Positions 25,434 through 35,492 of a stretch of 64,000 bases of DNA are shown here, piece by piece. Positions within the stretch are counted from its first letter, which is position 1, and each line of letters begins with the position of its first letter. The translations under genes were made by a program, and so were the position numbers. The notes beneath the pieces are model-generated. The model was not told where the DNA came from, ran no database searches, and saw only the letters and a list, made by a program, of their open reading frames with translations. The stretch lies in NCBI GenBank assembly GCA_023435225.1, contig JAEYRX010000012.1, positions 1-64,000 on the forward strand, read 5' to 3'. This stretch comes from Bacillota bacterium (GTDB taxonomy: Bacteria; Bacillota; UBA4882; UBA8346).

Positions 25434-26957
25434 GTGGGATTAGCCTTTAAAATTGCCTGGAGAAATCTCTGGCGGCATAAAGGAAAAAGTTTAGTGATAG
25501 GGGTCATTCTCTTTTTCGGAGCTGTATTAATGACTGTTGGTAATGGTATGATCTCCGGAATGGAAGAGGGGCTTTCCGATAATATCGTCAATTTATTTAC
25601 CGGCGATATAGTAGTAATCTCCAATGAACAGGAAAAAGATGATATTTTATTTGAATTCAGCGGTAAACCTTTAAAAGTTATCAAAGACTATCAAGCTGTT
25701 AAAGAAGTCTTAAATAAAGAAGAGGTTATCGCCGAGTTCCTACCGGCAACCGCCGGATATGTCTATGTTTTTAACCCTGGCTCGGATTTGGGCAATGTTG
25801 GCTTACTTGGGGTTGATATTCAAAGGTATCAAAAGATGTTTCCGGAAAGTATCAAAATAACCGAAGGCCGAAACTTAAAGCCAGGCGAGAAGGGCTTACT
25901 GGTTTCAGAAGAAGCCAGAAAGCAAGGTTTTGACTTTATGGATTTTTGGCTGGTACCGGAAAATACTGAACTAGATCGTAGTAAATTACCGGAAGACGCC
26001 AAACAACAGGGAGCTAATCTTCAAATACAAAAAGACTTGGTTTTTATGGGCGCCAGCGATTCCAATTCTACGGTGGATGTGAGAGTTCCCGTCAAAGGAA
26101 TCATGCGTTACAAGTCACTTAATAAGATCTGGGGCAATTATTGCATAATAGATATTGAATCTTTCCGGGAAGCTCATAATTATGTAACGGGAGCGGATAG
26201 CCAGGTTGAATTGTCAAAAGAACAACAGAACCTGATGGAAACCGAAGATCTTGATCAGTTATTTACGACCGGTAGTACGGTTGAAAATGGCGTTCTAACC
26301 GATAAAAGCATCTCTGTTAAAGATATTCAGGCTCAAACAGCAAAGAGCAGTAAGAAATATAATGTCGATGACGGCGCTTATAATTTGGCCTTTATCCGGC
26401 TTAAACAAGGGGTTTCGCCACAAAAAGCCCTTCAGACATTGAATAATTTTTTTAAGGAAAACAATTTAAACGTTAGGGCTATTAGCTGGAAAAATGCCAT
26501 GGGGACTATCGGCAGTATGGCGGCTATGATTAAAATCGCTTTGAATGTTTTTATTATCTTTATTTTCTTTGTAGCTATTATTGTAATAATGAATACATTA
26601 AGTATGGCTGCTTTGGAACGGGTTTCCGAGATCGGCATGATGCGGGCGATTGGAGCCAGAAAAGGTTTCTTACGGAAGATGTTTGTTTATGAGACCGGTC
26701 TTTTATCCTTCTTCTTCGGTGGTTTAGGGATTCTAATGGGAATAGTTATTATTTATATTGTAAGAGTAGCCAATATCACTACCACTAACGAAATTCTCCA
26801 AATGGTATACGGTGGGGATCGTTTGAACCCCTTGTTTACCTTTGCTGATTTATTGATTGGTATTTTTGAACTTGGATTTGTGACATTCTTGGCGGTATTG
26901 TATCCGCTGCGGGTTGTTGGAAAAATTGTTCCGCTTGATGCAATATCAAGGGATTAA
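25434..26957 (+). CDS. FtsX-like ABC permease 1
   Basis: 507 residues. It begins GLAFKIAWRNLWRHKGK, a basic amphipathic start, followed by membrane helix 1 (about 18-40). A large extracytoplasmic MacB-type domain spans about 40-360. Three helices form the FtsX domain, with the conserved cytosolic coupling loop LERVSEIGMMRAIGARKGF. It is the membrane subunit for the ATPase directly upstream. GTG 25434 follows AGGGGTGA; a GTG three codons earlier is possible but overlaps that site. The paired permease with a similar N-terminus (GLIFKLSLRNLLRQK) suggests a heterodimer like LolC/LolE. Confidence 0.9.
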   Translation: MGLAFKIAWRNLWRHKGKSLVIGVILFFGAVLMTVGNGMISGMEEGLSDNIVNLFTGDIVVISNEQEKDDILFEFSGKPLKVIKDYQAVKEVLNKEEVIAEFLPATAGYVYVFNPGSDLGNVGLLGVDIQRYQKMFPESIKITEGRNLKPGEKGLLVSEEARKQGFDFMDFWLVPENTELDRSKLPEDAKQQGANLQIQKDLVFMGASDSNSTVDVRVPVKGIMRYKSLNKIWGNYCIIDIESFREAHNYVTGADSQVELSKEQQNLMETEDLDQLFTTGSTVENGVLTDKSISVKDIQAQTAKSSKKYNVDDGAYNLAFIRLKQGVSPQKALQTLNNFFKENNLNVRAISWKNAMGTIGSMAAMIKIALNVFIIFIFFVAIIVIMNTLSMAALERVSEIGMMRAIGARKGFLRKMFVYETGLLSFFFGGLGILMGIVIIYIVRVANITTTNEILQMVYGGDRLNPLFTFADLLIGIFELGFVTFLAVLYPLRVVGKIVPLDAISRD

Positions 26958-26973
26958 AAGCGGAGGGAAAATA

Positions 26974-28704
26974 ATGGGATTGATATTTAAATTAAGTCTG
27001 CGCAACTTATTGCGGCAAAAAAGACGAAACATTTTACTGGGGACCGGGATTGCCTTTGGAATGATGATCCTGGTGATTGCTAATTCTTTTTCTCACGGAA
27101 TGGTCGATGTCCTGATTAATGAAGTTGTTTCAAACGCTTTCGGTCATTTGGTAATTGAAAGCCGCCCTAGTAGTAGCTATTATTCAATAATCCGGGATAA
27201 AGCCCGGTATGAGCAGATTATTAAAGATACTATCAAAAAAGATGATTTGCTTCGGGTAAATGAAAACTTGGGAGCATTCGGGCGGGCTATCGGTAATGGT
27301 GAAGCCGATAATTTGGTAGTGGTCGGGATAACCGATTCGACTGATCAAGATTTAATGGATTTTTGTAATGATTTTTTCACTCCGGTAGACGGGGATTTTA
27401 AGGAGTTTATTAGCGATAAAATCCAATATCCGGTAATTATTTCCGAACAAAAAGCCAAATCGCTTAATGTAAAGGTACATGATCAAATCCGGGTTAGATT
27501 GCCCATGGTAACCGGCCAGATTCAAGCGGCTTCCTTAACCGTAATAGCAATAGCTAATGCCAATAATACCTTCATGGATGTGGTTGCCTTTATGGAGGGA
27601 AACCGAGTCAAAGGACTGCTGGGTTTTAAACCTTGGGAATCGGCGGCTTTGCAACTAAGTTTGAAAGATCCCAAGCAGAATGCATCATATTATGCCAATC
27701 TTTTACATGAAAAGTTAAAGCCTGAAGTTATCTCCGTTGAAGGTCGGATAAATCAACAGGACACTCAACTTTTAACTTTTCAAAACACTGACGAAGCAAA
27801 GAACCTGTTACTAAAAAGTATTAAAATTATTAAAGGCAACTCCACCGATATACTAAAGAAAGACGGAGTAGTTGTCAGCAGTAAACTGGCCCGGCAGCTA
27901 AATTTAAAGGTCGGCAATGAATTTTACTTCGGATATAAAACCAAATTTCGGGGTGATTATCAGGAAAAATTTAAGCTAACCGGCATCTATCAAGCCGACA
28001 ATAAATTAGGCGAGGATGTTTTACTGGTTAATGCCGAGCGCTTTTTCGATGTATATAATCGATATCTGCCGGAAAAGAACAATACTTATATCGAAAAAAA
28101 CTCTCCTTTATATGCCATGCAGGCTACTGAATGGAAATTACTAGAGCGAAGTAAGGATAGTGAAGAACTCCAAAAGAAGAATAAACGGGAGCGTCAATTC
28201 AAGTCCGATCTGCTCAATGTGGACGTGATAACAATGTATGAAGGCGCCGATTTTATTCTAAAATTGGAAGGTGTACTCAATTTAGTAACAATTATTGCCG
28301 TATTATTATTATTCTTCATAATTTTGGTCGGAGTAATCAATACTTTACGGATGACTATAAAAGAACGGACCCGGGAGATCGGGACTGTACGAGCGGTTGG
28401 AATGCAGAAAAACGATGTCCGCAATTCATTTATAATGGAAACGCTTTTATTAACCGCTTTCTCCTGTATAGCCGGAACGGTTTTAGGTATTATTATGATG
28501 TGGATTTTAGGTTCAATCCAGTTTGATATCAATAACGCTTTAAGTATGATTTTAAAGGATAAACATTTATTCTTTAAACTAAACCCAATGGCAATACTAA
28601 TCAATTTTGTCTTAATTATGGCCATATCCGGTATTACAGCTTATTTCCCGGCTAGAAGGGCTGCTAATCTCGCGGCGGTTGAGGCGTTAAGGCATTATGA
28701 ATGA
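26974..28704 (+). CDS. FtsX-like ABC permease 2
   Basis: 576 residues with the same plan as permease 1: helix 1 near 15-35, a large periplasmic domain (about 40-430), then helices with the coupling loop KERTREIGTVRAVGMQKNDV and a last segment ending YFPARRAANLAAVEALRHYE, typical of MacB/LolC C-termini. ATG 26974 has GGAGGG upstream; the longer frame starts inside permease 1 and lacks a site. The gap to permease 1 is 16 bp. It probably forms the heterodimeric channel for the LolD-like ATPase. Confidence 0.92.
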   Translation: MGLIFKLSLRNLLRQKRRNILLGTGIAFGMMILVIANSFSHGMVDVLINEVVSNAFGHLVIESRPSSSYYSIIRDKARYEQIIKDTIKKDDLLRVNENLGAFGRAIGNGEADNLVVVGITDSTDQDLMDFCNDFFTPVDGDFKEFISDKIQYPVIISEQKAKSLNVKVHDQIRVRLPMVTGQIQAASLTVIAIANANNTFMDVVAFMEGNRVKGLLGFKPWESAALQLSLKDPKQNASYYANLLHEKLKPEVISVEGRINQQDTQLLTFQNTDEAKNLLLKSIKIIKGNSTDILKKDGVVVSSKLARQLNLKVGNEFYFGYKTKFRGDYQEKFKLTGIYQADNKLGEDVLLVNAERFFDVYNRYLPEKNNTYIEKNSPLYAMQATEWKLLERSKDSEELQKKNKRERQFKSDLLNVDVITMYEGADFILKLEGVLNLVTIIAVLLLFFIILVGVINTLRMTIKERTREIGTVRAVGMQKNDVRNSFIMETLLLTAFSCIAGTVLGIIMMWILGSIQFDINNALSMILKDKHLFFKLNPMAILINFVLIMAISGITAYFPARRAANLAAVEALRHYE

Positions 28705-28707
28705 TTT

Positions 28708-28905
28708 GGTTCAAATGTTCAATAGTTCATTGGTTCATTAGTTATTAGTTTTAAGTAAAACTGCTTGCCAAAAATCTCAACTCACCCGAGCCCTCTCTTG
28801 AAAGAGAGGGGCATAGCCGGTTTGACTTGTGTATTTTTAAAATAGATTTTTATGGAACGTCAAATACAAGTTTATGCGCCCTTCTCTCGTAAGAGAAGGG
28901 CCAAG
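28708..28905. repeat. Compound inverted repeat with two hairpins
   Basis: Positions 28708-28755 carry a single TTCATTAGTTATTAG arm. A hairpin at 28791-28810 pairs CCCTCTCTT with AAGAGAGGG. A second at 28878-28901 pairs GCCCTTCTCT with AGAGAAGGGC around CGTA. The stretch between them is itself inverted (ACTTGTGTATTT and AAATACAAGT), so the whole folds as a larger stem carrying two side hairpins. It may attenuate or stabilise the mRNA between the permeases and the LolA-like gene. Confidence 0.65.
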
Positions 28906-28981
28906 TAAAGGTGACGACAGTTTTATCAATGTATCGTGGGATGAGTTGATTTTAGAGAAACTTATAAATAGGAGGTAAATC

Positions 28982-29761
28982 GTGAAAAAAAAGATGTGGA
29001 TTTTGTTAGGTTTAATGGTATTGCTGGTTTTACCGTTTTCAAATATTGTTTTGGCTGCTCCAAAAGTCAATGAGCTCTTAAAAGGGATCGACTATATTAC
29101 AGAGTTAAAGACCGATGGGACCGCTAAGGTGAAAATCACCCAGCAAAAAACCGGTGAAGGTGTTAAGGTTTATGAATCAATTTATTACCGCCGGGATGAG
29201 GATGATTCATTTTTAATCGTTATGACCGCTCCGGAGGTGGAAAAGGGTAACGGATATATGAAACAAGGCGATAATATGTGGGTGTACCGGAGAAATACCC
29301 GGACTTTCCAACATATGAACCGGGATGAAAGCATCGCCGGAACAGACGCCAAAAGCGAGGATTTTGAGAATAAAAAACTGATTGATATGTATAAAGCTGT
29401 AGTGGATGCTTCCGGGAAGGAAAAAATCACCGAAACCAAATTGGGAGAGATTCCGGTTTATCAGTTTGAGGTGGAGGCCAAGGTAGACGATGTTGCTTAT
29501 CCAAAAGTTACTTATTGGGTCCGCCGGGATAATTTTTTACCGCTGAAGACTCAGAGTTATTCTTTGAGCGGAACATTGATGCAAACGGCTTATTTTATCA
29601 AATATGCTGAGATCCAAGGTAAATATCTCTTTACTAAAGCGATGTTTGTAGATGAATTTGAAAAGGGCAACAAATCGCTGGTGGAAATTAGTGATATTTC
29701 AATTCGAAAAATAGATCCCCATGTCTTTACCAAAGCTTATTTAGAGAATCTCAGTAAATAG
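28982..29761 (+). CDS. LolA-like outer-membrane lipoprotein-sorting protein
   Basis: 259 residues. Residues 1-25 form a signal peptide (KKKMWILLGLMVLLVLPFS, cleaved after VLAA), and no lipobox cysteine is seen. The mature part matches the LolA-like family annotated as outer-membrane lipoprotein-sorting proteins: YRRDEDDSFLIVMTAPEVEK, GYMKQGDNMWVYRRNTRTFQ, and VTYWVRRDNFLPLKTQSYS form the open half-barrel that carries lipids or lipoprotein tails across the periplasm. It follows two FtsX-like permeases and precedes an outer-membrane barrel, the expected place for such a carrier. GTG 28982 follows AGGAGGTAAATC. Confidence 0.88.
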   Translation: MKKKMWILLGLMVLLVLPFSNIVLAAPKVNELLKGIDYITELKTDGTAKVKITQQKTGEGVKVYESIYYRRDEDDSFLIVMTAPEVEKGNGYMKQGDNMWVYRRNTRTFQHMNRDESIAGTDAKSEDFENKKLIDMYKAVVDASGKEKITETKLGEIPVYQFEVEAKVDDVAYPKVTYWVRRDNFLPLKTQSYSLSGTLMQTAYFIKYAEIQGKYLFTKAMFVDEFEKGNKSLVEISDISIRKIDPHVFTKAYLENLSK

Positions 29762-29774
29762 AAATAAAGACAAA

Positions 29775-29905
29775 AAACAATTACAATTATTAGACAGGAT
29801 TAACAGGATTTTCCGGATTTCGATTTCATAAAAACCAAACATTAAAAGGAGTTAATTGTTTTCTAATCCTATATAATCCGATAAATCCCGTCTAAATAGT
29901 CTTTT
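29775..29905. repeat. Inverted low-complexity repeat, ACAGGATTAACAGGAT type
   Basis: The left arm TTAGACAGGATTAACAGGAT (29789-29808) and the right arm with AATCCTATATAATCCG and CCCGTCTAA (29865-29893) are reverse-complement word strings. They fill the gap between the LolA-like and barrel genes. Confidence 0.6.
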
Positions 29906-29964
29906 TGTTCTATTTTCGCATTTCACACTTCTAACTTCCCACTTTTTTTCAAGGGGGTATTTAT

Positions 29965-31341
29965 ATGAAAAAAATATTATATGCATTATGTTTAACTCTT
30001 TGTTTAACCGGGGTATTTATGATACAGGTTACTCCGGTTTGGGCGGAAGAGGAGACAAGTGGCCATGAAGAGACTATTAATGAGGATGAACTGTTTTCCG
30101 ATTCTGAAACCATTACCAAAGAGGAAGATATTGTCAAAGAAGATGTTGGAGCGGAGTTGACCCGGAAAAAAATCGGGTTTTCAGGTGATATTCGTACATC
30201 TACTACTTATAATGGTTATGATTCCTCTAAAGATTGGACTAAGGAATTATTAAAAGATGAACCGGTTGAACTGGAAAATATAATGTCAGCTAATTTCTTG
30301 GTTGATATCCGTCTGCAAAAGGGTATTAAGGGATTTCTAAATGCGGGAATAGACTATACTCCGGCGGTTATGGATCCTGAAACAACGACAGTTAAAAAAG
30401 ATATCACTAATTATCAAATAAATGAGTTTTTCCTTGATACCAACGTTAACAATAAGATTTACTTTCGCACCGGCAAACAGGTATTAAAATGGGGTACCGG
30501 ATACTTTTGGAACCCTACCGACTTGATTAATATTGATCGGAAAACCTTTCTGGATATGGATAAAGTGACGGAAGGGACTTTCGGGGAGAAGATCCAGATT
30601 CCTTTTGGGGTTAAAAGAAATATTTACTTTTTTATCGGTGGGAATGAAGCGGCAAAAGTAAGCGATATTTCACTAGCCGGAAAGTATGAATGGTTGATTG
30701 GCGAAACGGAGATGTCTATTTCAGCCTGGGGTAAAGGTGAACATAAGCCGGTATATGGTTATGATTTTACCAGCCGGGTGGGAGATGTTAGTATCAGAGG
30801 TGAAGTGAGTGTGGCTCCCGGTGATAACCCGGAACAATTAATATTGGATTATGATACTTTAAAACAGACAGCTGGTGATGAATGGGTTCCACAAGCCAGT
30901 CTTGGATTTACCAAATCTTTTGATAATGGGAATTATAAAGATCGGATTAGTTTGACCGGGGAGTTTTATTATAATGGAAACGGTTATGAGAAGAACATTT
31001 TTAGCCGAATTGCTCAAATTGATAATGAAGAAAACAGAAAGTCAATAAAAGCGGAATATATTGGAAAATATTATAAGCCATATATGAACAGCAAATATTA
31101 TTTTGCCTTTTTTACTTCAGTATATAAGTTTATCAAACCGGAACTGACTTTAAATATTAACGGCATAACCAATCTGGTCGACGACTCCTCCAGTCTCACC
31201 ACCGGTTTGAGTTATACCCCGGCTTTAACCGATCTGACCCTGGAATGTTCAATTACCGGATTTATTGGGGATGAAAATACGGAAGCGACTTATTCGGGTA
31301 AAGGATATCTTTTAACTTTGAAATCGCAAATATTGTTTTAG
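29965..31341 (+). CDS. Outer-membrane porin-like beta-barrel
   Basis: 458 residues. Residues 1-27 form a signal peptide ending PVWA. An acidic linker follows (EEETSGHEETINEDELFSD). The remainder is strand-rich, with a porin-like core around KQVLKWGTGYFWNPTDLINI and MDKVTEGTFGEKIQIPFGV, and a closing strand ending LTLKSQILF whose terminal Phe is the usual outer-membrane signature. It is the last gene of the ABC-permease-LolA-like set and ends near a strong terminator. It could be the receiver or channel for the exported lipid/lipoprotein. The acidic N-terminal linker could contact a periplasmic partner. Family not named with certainty. Confidence 0.8.
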   Translation: MKKILYALCLTLCLTGVFMIQVTPVWAEEETSGHEETINEDELFSDSETITKEEDIVKEDVGAELTRKKIGFSGDIRTSTTYNGYDSSKDWTKELLKDEPVELENIMSANFLVDIRLQKGIKGFLNAGIDYTPAVMDPETTTVKKDITNYQINEFFLDTNVNNKIYFRTGKQVLKWGTGYFWNPTDLINIDRKTFLDMDKVTEGTFGEKIQIPFGVKRNIYFFIGGNEAAKVSDISLAGKYEWLIGETEMSISAWGKGEHKPVYGYDFTSRVGDVSIRGEVSVAPGDNPEQLILDYDTLKQTAGDEWVPQASLGFTKSFDNGNYKDRISLTGEFYYNGNGYEKNIFSRIAQIDNEENRKSIKAEYIGKYYKPYMNSKYYFAFFTSVYKFIKPELTLNINGITNLVDDSSSLTTGLSYTPALTDLTLECSITGFIGDENTEATYSGKGYLLTLKSQILF

Positions 31342-31391
31342 ATTTACTGTATAAAACATGTTTTTTTGACATGATTAATAGGATTTTATTT

Positions 31392-31418
31392 AAAAAACCG
31401 GTTACACACCGGTTTTTT
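31392..31418. terminator. Bidirectional terminator overlapping a stop codon
   Basis: AAAAAACCGGT and ACCGGTTTTTT form an 11-bp stem with a five-base loop. It has T runs on both strands and serves the barrel gene and the convergent zinc-ribbon gene. The TAA stop of the minus-strand gene (31402-31404) lies in the loop. Confidence 0.9.
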
Positions 31419-31836
31419 CATTGGGATTGCTTTCTTTGTCAATGTTCATCCGTTCGGGAATTTTGGCTCCGCATTGGCTGCAAAAGCGAAAACCTTCTGT
31501 TACCTCAGCTTTACAATTGGTACAATATGATTTCCCCAAAGCTTCGCCGCTTTCCAGATGTAACTGTTTTAATTCGGCTTCTTTTTCGGTTAGTTGTTTA
31601 TCAATAGCTGAAATGGCCGCACATTTTTCACTTATTTGGGTTTGGTCCAGATTATTTTGGTTATACATGAAATAAACAGTCCGGCCTAATTCGGCGGTAC
31701 TATTGGTCATTTGTTCTTTTAAGGATTCGACCTGTTTTTTTATTTTCATACTTTCAAGAACTTCTTTGGAACGAACACTGACTGCGGAAAACCCTTTTTC
31801 TATCTCTTGTTTGACTTTGCTGAATAATTCGGCCAT
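31402..31836 (-). CDS. Coiled-coil zinc-ribbon protein
   Basis: 144 residues. The N-terminal ~95 residues are helical and charged, predicted to form a coiled coil (KKQVESLKEQMTNSTAELGR, then IDKQLTEKEAELKQLHLESG). A zinc ribbon follows, with CTNCKAEV and CSQCGAKIP supplying four cysteines (CxxC-x11-CxxC). Small proteins of this plan are common in Firmicutes and lack a fixed function. ATG 31836 follows GGAGGCGG. Its stop lies inside the shared terminator loop. Confidence 0.85.
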   Translation of the reverse strand: MAELFSKVKQEIEKGFSAVSVRSKEVLESMKIKKQVESLKEQMTNSTAELGRTVYFMYNQNNLDQTQISEKCAAISAIDKQLTEKEAELKQLHLESGEALGKSYCTNCKAEVTEGFRFCSQCGAKIPERMNIDKESNPNEKTGV

Positions 31837-31917
31837 ACTTCCGCCTCCTTCGTAAATTACTTGATAGTTTATAGTTTGTTCCCATAGAATTTTTATGCGG
31901 ATGGAAGTAAGAATAGA

Positions 31918-33906
31918 CTAAAACTTTTCACCGCCAAACCACGGAGTACAAGAAAGAAATCCAAATTAAATCAGCTTCTTCGGTCACAATCAAACCGGAC
32001 CGATCAGGAATACGATCCTTTAGGCCGGTTGTTGACGGTTCAAATGCCGGCAGTGCCGGTAATCGTCCCTGGAAATACCGTAGTAATGGACGGATACCGA
32101 CCGACCATTAGTTATGAATACAATCAAGCGGGATTCAAAACGGCGGAGATTAGTGCTAATGAGAACGCTATAAGTAGTTCCGATAAGAATAAAACAAACT
32201 ATGAATATGATCAACTGGGCCGTGTTATTAAAGTGACTACTCAGGCCAAAGATTCTTTTACTGAAGATACGGTTAGTATGGTTACTCGGAACTATTATGA
32301 TGAAGCTGGGAATAAGAAAAAGACCATAGACCCAAAAGGTGGAGTTTGGGAATATAATTATTCGGCCAGGGGTTATCTTTTAAGTGAAAAAGATCCAATG
32401 GGAAATATTACTCGTTATCAATATGATGTTTTAGGTAATAAAACGTCGGTCACTGATCCTCGAGGTAACGCCATGGACGGCAATTATACTACTTGGTATG
32501 AGTATGACGACTTAAACCGGCTTACGAAGACTATTTTACCGGATACTACCCCCGCTAATCGTTCTGATAATCCTTACACGGAAATCACTTACAATGAAGC
32601 CGGCAATAAACTGACCGAACGGGATGCCAACGGGGTAGTTACCAGTTATACATATACTCCACGCAACTGGGTGGAGACGGTAAGTGTAAATGGGCAGGTT
32701 AAAACCAGATATTATTATGACGATAAGGGGAACCGGACCAAAGTCGAGGATGCCCTGGGAAATATAACCGAGACCAAATACGATAGTTTGGGACGGGTCC
32801 GGAAAGTTATACATCCGGGAGGAAATAGCGAGAGTTTCAGTTATGATGAAGTGGGCAATCGGATCGCCGTTACCGACGGCCGGAATAATAAGACTGAATA
32901 TACCTACAATAGTTTGGGTTGGCTTACTACAACCAAAGATCCATTGTTACACCTTACTCAATATTTCTACGATCCTAATGGAAATCAAGTTAAGGTGGTA
33001 ACGCCTAACCAATTAGAATTAATTAATCAATACGATGAATTAAATAGATTGGTGGAAAGTTTTGACTCTCTGAATAAGTTTACTAAATATAGCTATGATC
33101 TGAACGGCAACCATAAGGAGATCCTCGACCGGAGAGGGAGTAAGTGGGTTTATCAATACCTGCCCAATAATTTGTTGCAACGGATGGATGTTACCAACGG
33201 GAGCGAGAGTTACTATGTGGAGTATACCTATGATGAGGCCGGTAACCGGATGACGGTTAGCGATCCGGATAATATATTACGCAATAACTTCCAGGACGGA
33301 GTTTATCAGACCGACCCCTTAAACCGCTTAAACTCGGTAGATAAGAGCTTTGACGGAGCCACTTACCGGACGGCTTACCAATATGATAAAGCCGGGTTAT
33401 TGACCGGTATCAAATACCCGGAAGCAAGCCAATGGCTGGAATACCGTTACAATCAGCTCAATCAATTGAACGAAGTAGCCGGTTTCACCGCCCCGCAGGG
33501 AATAACTTACGATACTAATGGAGCATTAAAGAGTTATACTTATGTTAATGGAGTAGTATCAAATTATAGTTATGATAACAATTTACGATTAAGTGATTTT
33601 AAGGTTAATTTTAATGGAGCGGAAATTTTCAAACAACATTATACTTATGATGCAGCCAATAATATCAAGACTATTGATGAAGGTAAGGGTATCAAGAGTT
33701 ATGATTATGATGCCATTAACCAATTAGTCAGGTCAATTACACCCGGAGAATTCTTGGAGCAGAACCCGACTCCCGGTAATTACGGATTAAAAGTAGGAGA
33801 TTTTTTTGGCGCTACCTGGATGGACTTTACGCCTGTCTTAAATGCCATGATTGGTTTGGACTATAACTCTTCCAGTATTGGGATTGACTTTGGAACCTCA
33901 TGTTGA
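31918..33906 (+). pseudogene. RHS/YD-repeat protein fragment, truncated at both ends
   Basis: An open frame from about 31918 to 33906 encodes more than 15 YD repeats (YDELNRLVESFDS, YDEAGNRMTVSDP and variants), the beta-strand cage typical of RHS polymorphic-toxin proteins. There is no signal peptide, no start codon with a ribosome-binding site, and no N-terminal secretion domain; repeats are already in phase before the first Met at 32029. The frame ends in a domain beginning GNYGLKVGDFFGATWMDF and stops at SSIGIDFGTSC. The RHS core motif and toxin tip are absent. Both ends are deletions. It cannot be a complete RHS protein. Confidence 0.8.
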
Positions 33907-34423
33907 AAATTTATTCAAAGATGGCACTATCCAGCAGGTTAATAATGAAAAGAATAATGTTTCAATAAAAATAACAAAGCATGTAGACTATAAATTAAAG
34001 GTTTATAATGGGAAAAAACTTATAAAGCAATTGTTGTCGTCGGAAGAAGGATTTATTCACATCAAGTGGAGCAGAAATGGGCAATACTTCTCTGTCTTAA
34101 ATATAACCTATGTCGGTGATTGGGTTTATGATGGTGATTTATATATTTTCCAAATGTCTAATGAAAACGTTAAACAAATTTTGTTAGAAAAAGATACTGG
34201 AGCTGGAGCTATTGGTTTTTCTAATAACAATAAATACATTGCATATGGATTAAATAATAAACTTATCTTATATGAAATCAATACAAAGAAAAAAATCGTA
34301 ATAACAATTCCAACCGAAGATTTTGGTTCAATTAGCTCTGCAGCTTGGAATGAAAAAGATAATCAGATCTTTATATTTTATGTTATTTCTAATAGCCCTA
34401 AATATTATTTGATTTCTTTGTAA
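33884..34423 (+). pseudogene. TolB-like beta-propeller fragment fused to the RHS junction
   Basis: A second frame overlaps the RHS end and runs to 34423. It encodes EPHVENLFKDGTIQQVNNE, then KLKVYNGKKLIKQLLSSEE, IHIKWSRNGQYFSVLNITY and IGFSNNNKYIAYGLNNKL, which read as three or four blades of a TolB/WD40-like propeller. The last residues PKYYLISL end normally. There is no start codon with a ribosome-binding site, so this is the 3' part of a gene whose 5' end was lost when it joined the RHS fragment. Confidence 0.6.
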
Positions 34424-35480
34424 TTGCCTATTTTCAGATTAAAACTGAACTCCGATTCAGGTAGACAGCAATCTCTGTTCAAAGTGATGTGGACCGATTG
34501 GCTGCCAGGGGAACGAGGAAGTGGAAAAGAACGCCGACCAGACGGGAAAGAACCGCCTCATCCCTCTTGTTACTTGCCGGAAAAAGTTACTTAAGCACTA
34601 CTCCCTTCTCCCTGAATGGAAGTTATTAAGAAAGCCGGGGAGAAGGGAAACTTGTTAAACACAGCTTTTAGTTAGATTTTGAATCAAAGACTTTAAAAAG
34701 AGATGTTCTAGAATTTGACTGAATTCCGATTAGGCAGACCGGACAAATCCAGGTTCAAAATGAGGCAATCCGGACAGCCTGCCGGGAGAACGTGGAAGCA
34801 GAAAAAATCGCCGACTAGCCGGGAAAGCCGAAATTAAGCGAAAAAGCAAGCCCGGCTTACCCGTCCGGCACATTAGGTCAATCCTCCGAAGCCCATTTGT
34901 CCAGGTAATTCCGTCCACGACCGCGCCCCTCAAAACCGGCTTGGCCATCGTATAAACCCACATTATGCAAACCCGTACCGTCCATTGAAGAAGTGGGCGG
35001 TTTTTACATAATAGGTTTATACGACGCCCGGAAGAAAAATCAATGAAGAGGCAGGCTTTGGGGGCACAGGCCGTTAAGTCGGCGTTGAGGGGCTAAAAGA
35101 TTTCTGGGATGGTTTAGAAAGTCGTTTTTGGCGGCTATTGGTCCGGGTTAATATCTCCGACAGCGGCAGCACGCAGACTTTTGGAAGCGGAAAAATCAGG
35201 TTTGCTCCCACTGCCGCGCTTGGGAGATCGAGGATGTCAACCGGTCAGCCCTTTCATGATTGAAGATGGTAATTCGCTACAGCGATTGTATCCAGGTGAC
35301 GGCTCTTTCTTAACCGCTCATTTTTGAGGCCGTGACTGTTGATAAAACTCCTCCGGGCGAAGACGATAGGCGGCGGAGGAAAACAAAAACCGCTTTAAAG
35401 GCTTAGCGGTCAACGGTTTAAAACGGTTATGGGACGTCACATATTTTTAGTTAGTATCTTTTCAGGAGTGATAATACTAA
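34424..35480. other. Noncoding debris region with internal duplication
   Basis: About 1.06 kb without a credible gene and with higher GC than its flanks. A degenerate direct repeat of about 115 bp occurs at 34441-34558 and 34719-34835 (shared words: CTGAA, TCCGATT, GGTTCAAA/TGTTCAAA, GAACG, GGAAG, CGGGAAAG). Between them CCCTTCTCCC and GGGGAGAAGGGAA (34602-34650) form a hairpin. Short protein-like strings occur in broken frames near 35130-35320. A hairpin ACCGCT/AGCGGT lies near 35388-35410. The region looks like a decayed accessory segment downstream of the RHS remnant. Confidence 0.55.
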
Positions 35481-35492
35481 ATTTTTGCCGGT

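Noticed and set aside
34730..34963. 77-codon minus-strand open frame in the RHS debris
   Set aside because: Composition (Arg, Pro, Leu) is that of GC-rich noncoding sequence; it overlaps the duplicated unit and has no start signal.
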